Assembly: GCA_008360955.1 (NCBI GenBank)
Contig: LUCM01008482.1
Span: forward strand, 62,001-126,000
DNA: 64,000 bases
DNA from: Fasciolopsis buskii
Taxonomy: Eukaryota > Platyhelminthes > Trematoda > Plagiorchiida > Fasciolidae
Direction: 5' to 3'
This document shows positions 60,191-64,000 of this stretch, in pieces. Each line of letters opens with the position of its first letter. The stretch's first letter is position 1. The position numbers were made by a program, and so were the translations under genes. The notes beneath the pieces were generated by a model, which did not search any database, was not told where the DNA came from, and was given only the letters and a program-made list of their open reading frames with translations.

Positions 60191-63100
60191 GACCAGTATA
60201 CTTCATGTCTGCTCTTCGAATGTGCATGCACATGACTTTGCAGCAACGGTTCTCTCTCCTAACTAACATCGTCGCCGTGTTGCTTTTCAATTATTTCCTC
60301 TGTGATTTAAACAGAATGTCCCGTCTTAATCGATACAATTCAGTTCGCTCTGCTTGCTCTACAATCCACATTTCGCTTGTACCACCCACAGCAATGCACT
60401 AGCCTTGGTTATTTTCATTGCTCTATCCCAACCGATCACTAGGATCTCCGTTCGGCAACCCGACAGCTGGCAGTTCGTCACAATCGAGTCCATTGTTCGA
60501 AAATTGCGCTATATCATGCGTTCTCCTTTGTCGAGTTTTTCTACACTCCTGGATCATTCTGATAATTGATTTGCATAATTTGCCCACTACTAGTAATTTA
60601 CTGGTTGGCCAGCGACTTGCAATGAGCCGAGGTTACTTCAAAAAATAGGCGAAACTGAATACTCCCATAATTTTCCATCCTGCAGGTGTCTGTCGTAGCG
60701 AGAACCAAACTTGGTGGAAAAAGACAATGATATATTGATATACCATAAAGTCCAATTTTGGAGGTTGCTGTATCGGTACCCTAACAATCAATATGTGTGA
60801 CTCAGAATTATTTATCTCAAATTATAACTCTACTCGGGCACAGCGTGATGGATGTGCATAGATGGTGATTCCGGCAAAACTTCGTTTTCACTGAAAAATC
60901 GAGCGGTTGCATTTAATTCGGACTTAATAAATAAATCCATTTTTCTGTGCTCACTCCGGAAAGATGGCTTTACGAAGAAACGTCAGATCATTCGGTCCAA
61001 CTAGCACTCGAAAAACACCACGCGAACATAGGAAATACTTTTCCCATACACTACACGCAAATAATTGTGAGCTCTATGACGAATATCAAACCCAAAGCAG
61101 GCTAGTTTGGACATCCATCCATTCTGAAGAGAAGATCTGACTTGGTGGGAGGTATTTGACTGGAGTTAGCCGGGCAGGTGCCTTATCTCTTTTCGAGGTA
61201 GTCATCGAGAACGGCACCTAGAAAAACTTAACTTGGTTATTCTAATCTGTCTGGAAGAAAGTTGATAACGCACTGGTAACACGCATCTAGCTGGAAAGAT
61301 CGGATTCAGACCCTGTTTGCCAATAGGATGTGGATATATACCACTGATGAGCTCCATTAGCAGTGAAATTCCAGTTTTGGTACTTCCCGAGTGTACGGTT
61401 GACAGGATGACCTGAAATCTGTGCGTGAAAGGTGGAGTCCCAGAAGTAGTAAACCAAGTAGATAATACATCAGTGCCCCACACTGCTCCTAAGTGATTGT
61501 GAGCCGTATGGAGGAAACAATTTCTTCCCACTCTTTTTATTTTTCTATTCTTCGCTTGGAAATTAACTAACAATACAATGAAATTCAACATCGAAGGTAG
61601 CCATTCGGGTATGTTGTCAGCCCTTTCTTTTCACTCTTGCTTGCTCGGACAACAAGCATTGGCATGTGGATCCGTTGTTGTACAAGTAAAGACGTAACTG
61701 GGCCACAATCCAGTAACAGGCCTATGATCTACCGTGTGGTAATGTTGTGGATGAAATTCAGATTAGTTTAGGAAGCAGAATAGTTTGATCTTCTGCATCT
61801 TACTCGAGTCTCATGAAATTCTTAGTGAGAGCTCACTGTTTATAATTCATACACAAATACGAATAGGCAGTGATCCATTACATATACCAGACAGCTTGAA
61901 AAACAATCAGACTACGGTTGCCGTAACACCACATTTGCAATCTGCATAAGTGGTTTAGTTATTGAGAGCTTATGGAAATACCAATACTACTGTTTCCAAA
62001 TTGTGTATCTGAAGCGGTGGCTGAGTATATATTTGGGGACTTGGAGAAATCTAACCTCAGTTTTTTTTCAAAAAAACTGAGGACATTTTGCATTTTGCTT
62101 TTACATCATTTAGACTGCATCAGCCATTCGTCTTTCATTATCAACTGTGAGACGACTGTCCTTCTTAGTAGGCACGCTTTACTTCGCCTTCTATACGGTC
62201 TTGATTGAATATCTTCAGAAAACCGACGGTTCTCTATTAGGGGGTGAGTGCTCACAAATAGGGAGCGCACTCCGGCTGAATCGTGTACACTCCTTTTCCC
62301 ATAGGGCTGTTATTTACGTTAATGTTCATCTGTACTTATGCGTGTCCTTGTTCTTTTAGCCAAATCTGGGAACCAAAAGTTGGTCCACACTGCCCGTTTT
62401 CATGATTTTGAACTATTCTTGGAATAAAGATGCACGGACCTGATATATTTAAAACATAAGGTCATATTTGCTGTGTGGTTTGTCGATGGGGAATTATTTG
62501 TTGATCACTTGCAATTCGTGCGAGAAGGTAGCTGACCAAAAATAGAAGAATGCGTTTTTGACTGCATGTCGAATTTTTCAACTAGTCATGTGACTCGTTT
62601 TTTGTCATTAGAATATGAATTCTGTTCGCATTATCTTCATGTTTCTGTTATATCAGCGCCCGAAAACGACAAAAAACTAATTGTCTGCAAGCATGAGAAA
62701 CGCATTTTGATAATCTGAATTATTTGCATACGTGGCATTTTCGAATATTTCACTTCGAAAACTGCCCTCATGCATCATTTCACCAACACACTCACTGAGA
62801 TCGTCATCTTAAAAAACTGGTTCCACTCTAGGTAAACGCGAGTAGCTTGATGAATTCAAGTGACCCGGTCATCCTGAATGGGGAAAAACCGACCAAATGT
62901 TATGTTTTCAGATAACCTGGCATCAGTGAACGAAGCAGAGGCCCGCTGAATCCTCACCGTGAATTGACTTCCAGTCCAGCCAGCAGATAACGGATAGGAA
63001 CAATACTAACTAACGACCAGTAATATCTTCAGCCCAGTCATCGATTTAAGCCATCTTTGCCAAGACTTGCTATTCCCGGGACAACACATTTTAGATAAAA

Positions 63101-64000
63101 ACCCCATAGAATATGAAAGATGCACCAAATTTAGTAAACTAATCCGGTATGAAAGACACATAGTGTTTAGGCCGGTTCTGCCCTGTTGTGGCATTAGTGA
63201 TTAATCAAATCAAGTTTACGATTTGATATTTGCGGTTGACCAGCTTGATTCAAGCAGCAAAGATGAAATAGTATTTGTGACAGAAAACCTTCCGACCAAA
63301 ATTAATAATGTCTAAACAACCACTTCTATTCCATGCACAAATAAAATATTGTCATTTTACTTGCCCTAATAAGAAGCTCTGAACAAAGTCCAGATTGTGT
63401 CAAAACGTTCGTCTAGTGATTATCTTCTGGAAGATGCAAAATGGAACATATTATTCGCCTTGAAAAGAAAACCTGGCATAAAAAAATCGGAACTGCCAAT
63501 TATGCGATTTTTTAATTGGTTTAAAAAACAGAAACCAATCTGTTAGGCTCACGCGAGTCATTGTGGATCATATCATAGGGATTGGGGAGTTGATCTGTTC
63601 AATCTTCGAAGAACGGTATTGAAATAGTTCAGCAAACTCGTGATTTGAATCCTACTCAGAATGTAATGTGAAATTATTTCAATTGGATGTCCATTACATC
63701 GCTTGGATCGGGCAAAATCTGTACCAGACTATTCCGTTTATAGACACTTTTCACTTTGTTTGGATATCCCTACCGTGACGTTTTTATTTACTCACTAACT
63801 TGACACGATTATCCAAAGGTCATACTATTTCTGGTCCCATTTTGATCCGCATTTTGCGGCTGTTGCTTGGATACCCGGTTGCCGCAAGGACCACCGGGAA
63901 ACGAAATGAACAAACGGTACCAGAAGAAAAAAGCTTTAAGAATCATTGAAATGATCGCGAAAGCGAAGCTGCATTCTGAAAGCAAGTGTACTACCGACTG
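60191..64000. other. No recognised gene to the end of the window
   Basis: About 3.8 kb. The frames at 60205-60650 lie on one strand without motifs. The minus-strand frame 61202-61591 (129 codons) contains an acceptor and a VILSTVHSGSTKTG segment discussed in the findings. No SINE or LINE motif seen. Confidence 0.4.

Noticed and set aside
1..64000. CRISPR array, operons, ribosome binding sites or other prokaryotic features
   Set aside because: None present. Intron structure, SINEs and LINEs show a eukaryotic sequence, and many frames with GTG or TTG starts are not meaningful here.

Overview
The window looks like a repeat-rich invertebrate genome, most likely a parasitic flatworm (digenean trematode). 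The evidence is several clades of non-LTR retrotransposon with codon-level matches to families familiar from fluke genomes, tRNA-derived SINEs, one gene with a large (3.7 kb) intron, and no prokaryotic gene organisation. I cannot resolve the genus. The sequence carries one assembly gap (81 N at 6390-6470).

Left part (1-28.5 kb) is a retrotransposon graveyard. It holds CR1/jockey-type LINE remnants (1-1355 plus strand; 3036-3390 minus; 3389-5198 plus; 21275-24000 minus), two RTE-like families (family 1 at 6057-7630 minus, 8590-11576, 19600-20345 and 25925-27136; family 2 at 11577-13990 and 15150-18010), tRNA-type SINE copies, and an inverted pair of an unnamed dispersed repeat at 27620-28465. 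Two family-1 copies form a nearly perfect 1.5 kb inverted repeat about 2.4 kb apart, and the assembly gap lies in one arm.

Middle part (29-34 kb) holds the one gene I recognise with confidence: a two-exon cytochrome b561 of the CYB561D2 type (29281-29487 joined to 33159-33614, plus strand, 220 residues), with four haem-ligand histidines in the expected positions. It is a transmembrane electron-transfer protein (ascorbate-linked ferrireductase family).

Right part (34-64 kb) has long stretches with no recognisable content. They are broken by a minus-strand jockey-type LINE (39130-41520), a second SINE family (about 34.3, 45.0 and 60.1 kb), a plus-strand LINE interrupted by a SINE (45445-47100), another copy of the dispersed repeat (47510-47830) and a 5'-to-3' RTE family-2 remnant (50040-51830). 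Between 53.5 and 56.0 kb the minus strand shows a run of short open segments bounded by good splice signals. Three of them are phase-compatible, which suggests an unrecognised multi-exon gene. Isolated exon-like segments of lower reliability occur near 18.8, 19.3, 36.9, 44.4, 52.4, 59.6 and 61.4 kb.

All element clade names are from motif recognition by eye. Outer limits of degenerate copies are approximate, usually within 50-100 bases.
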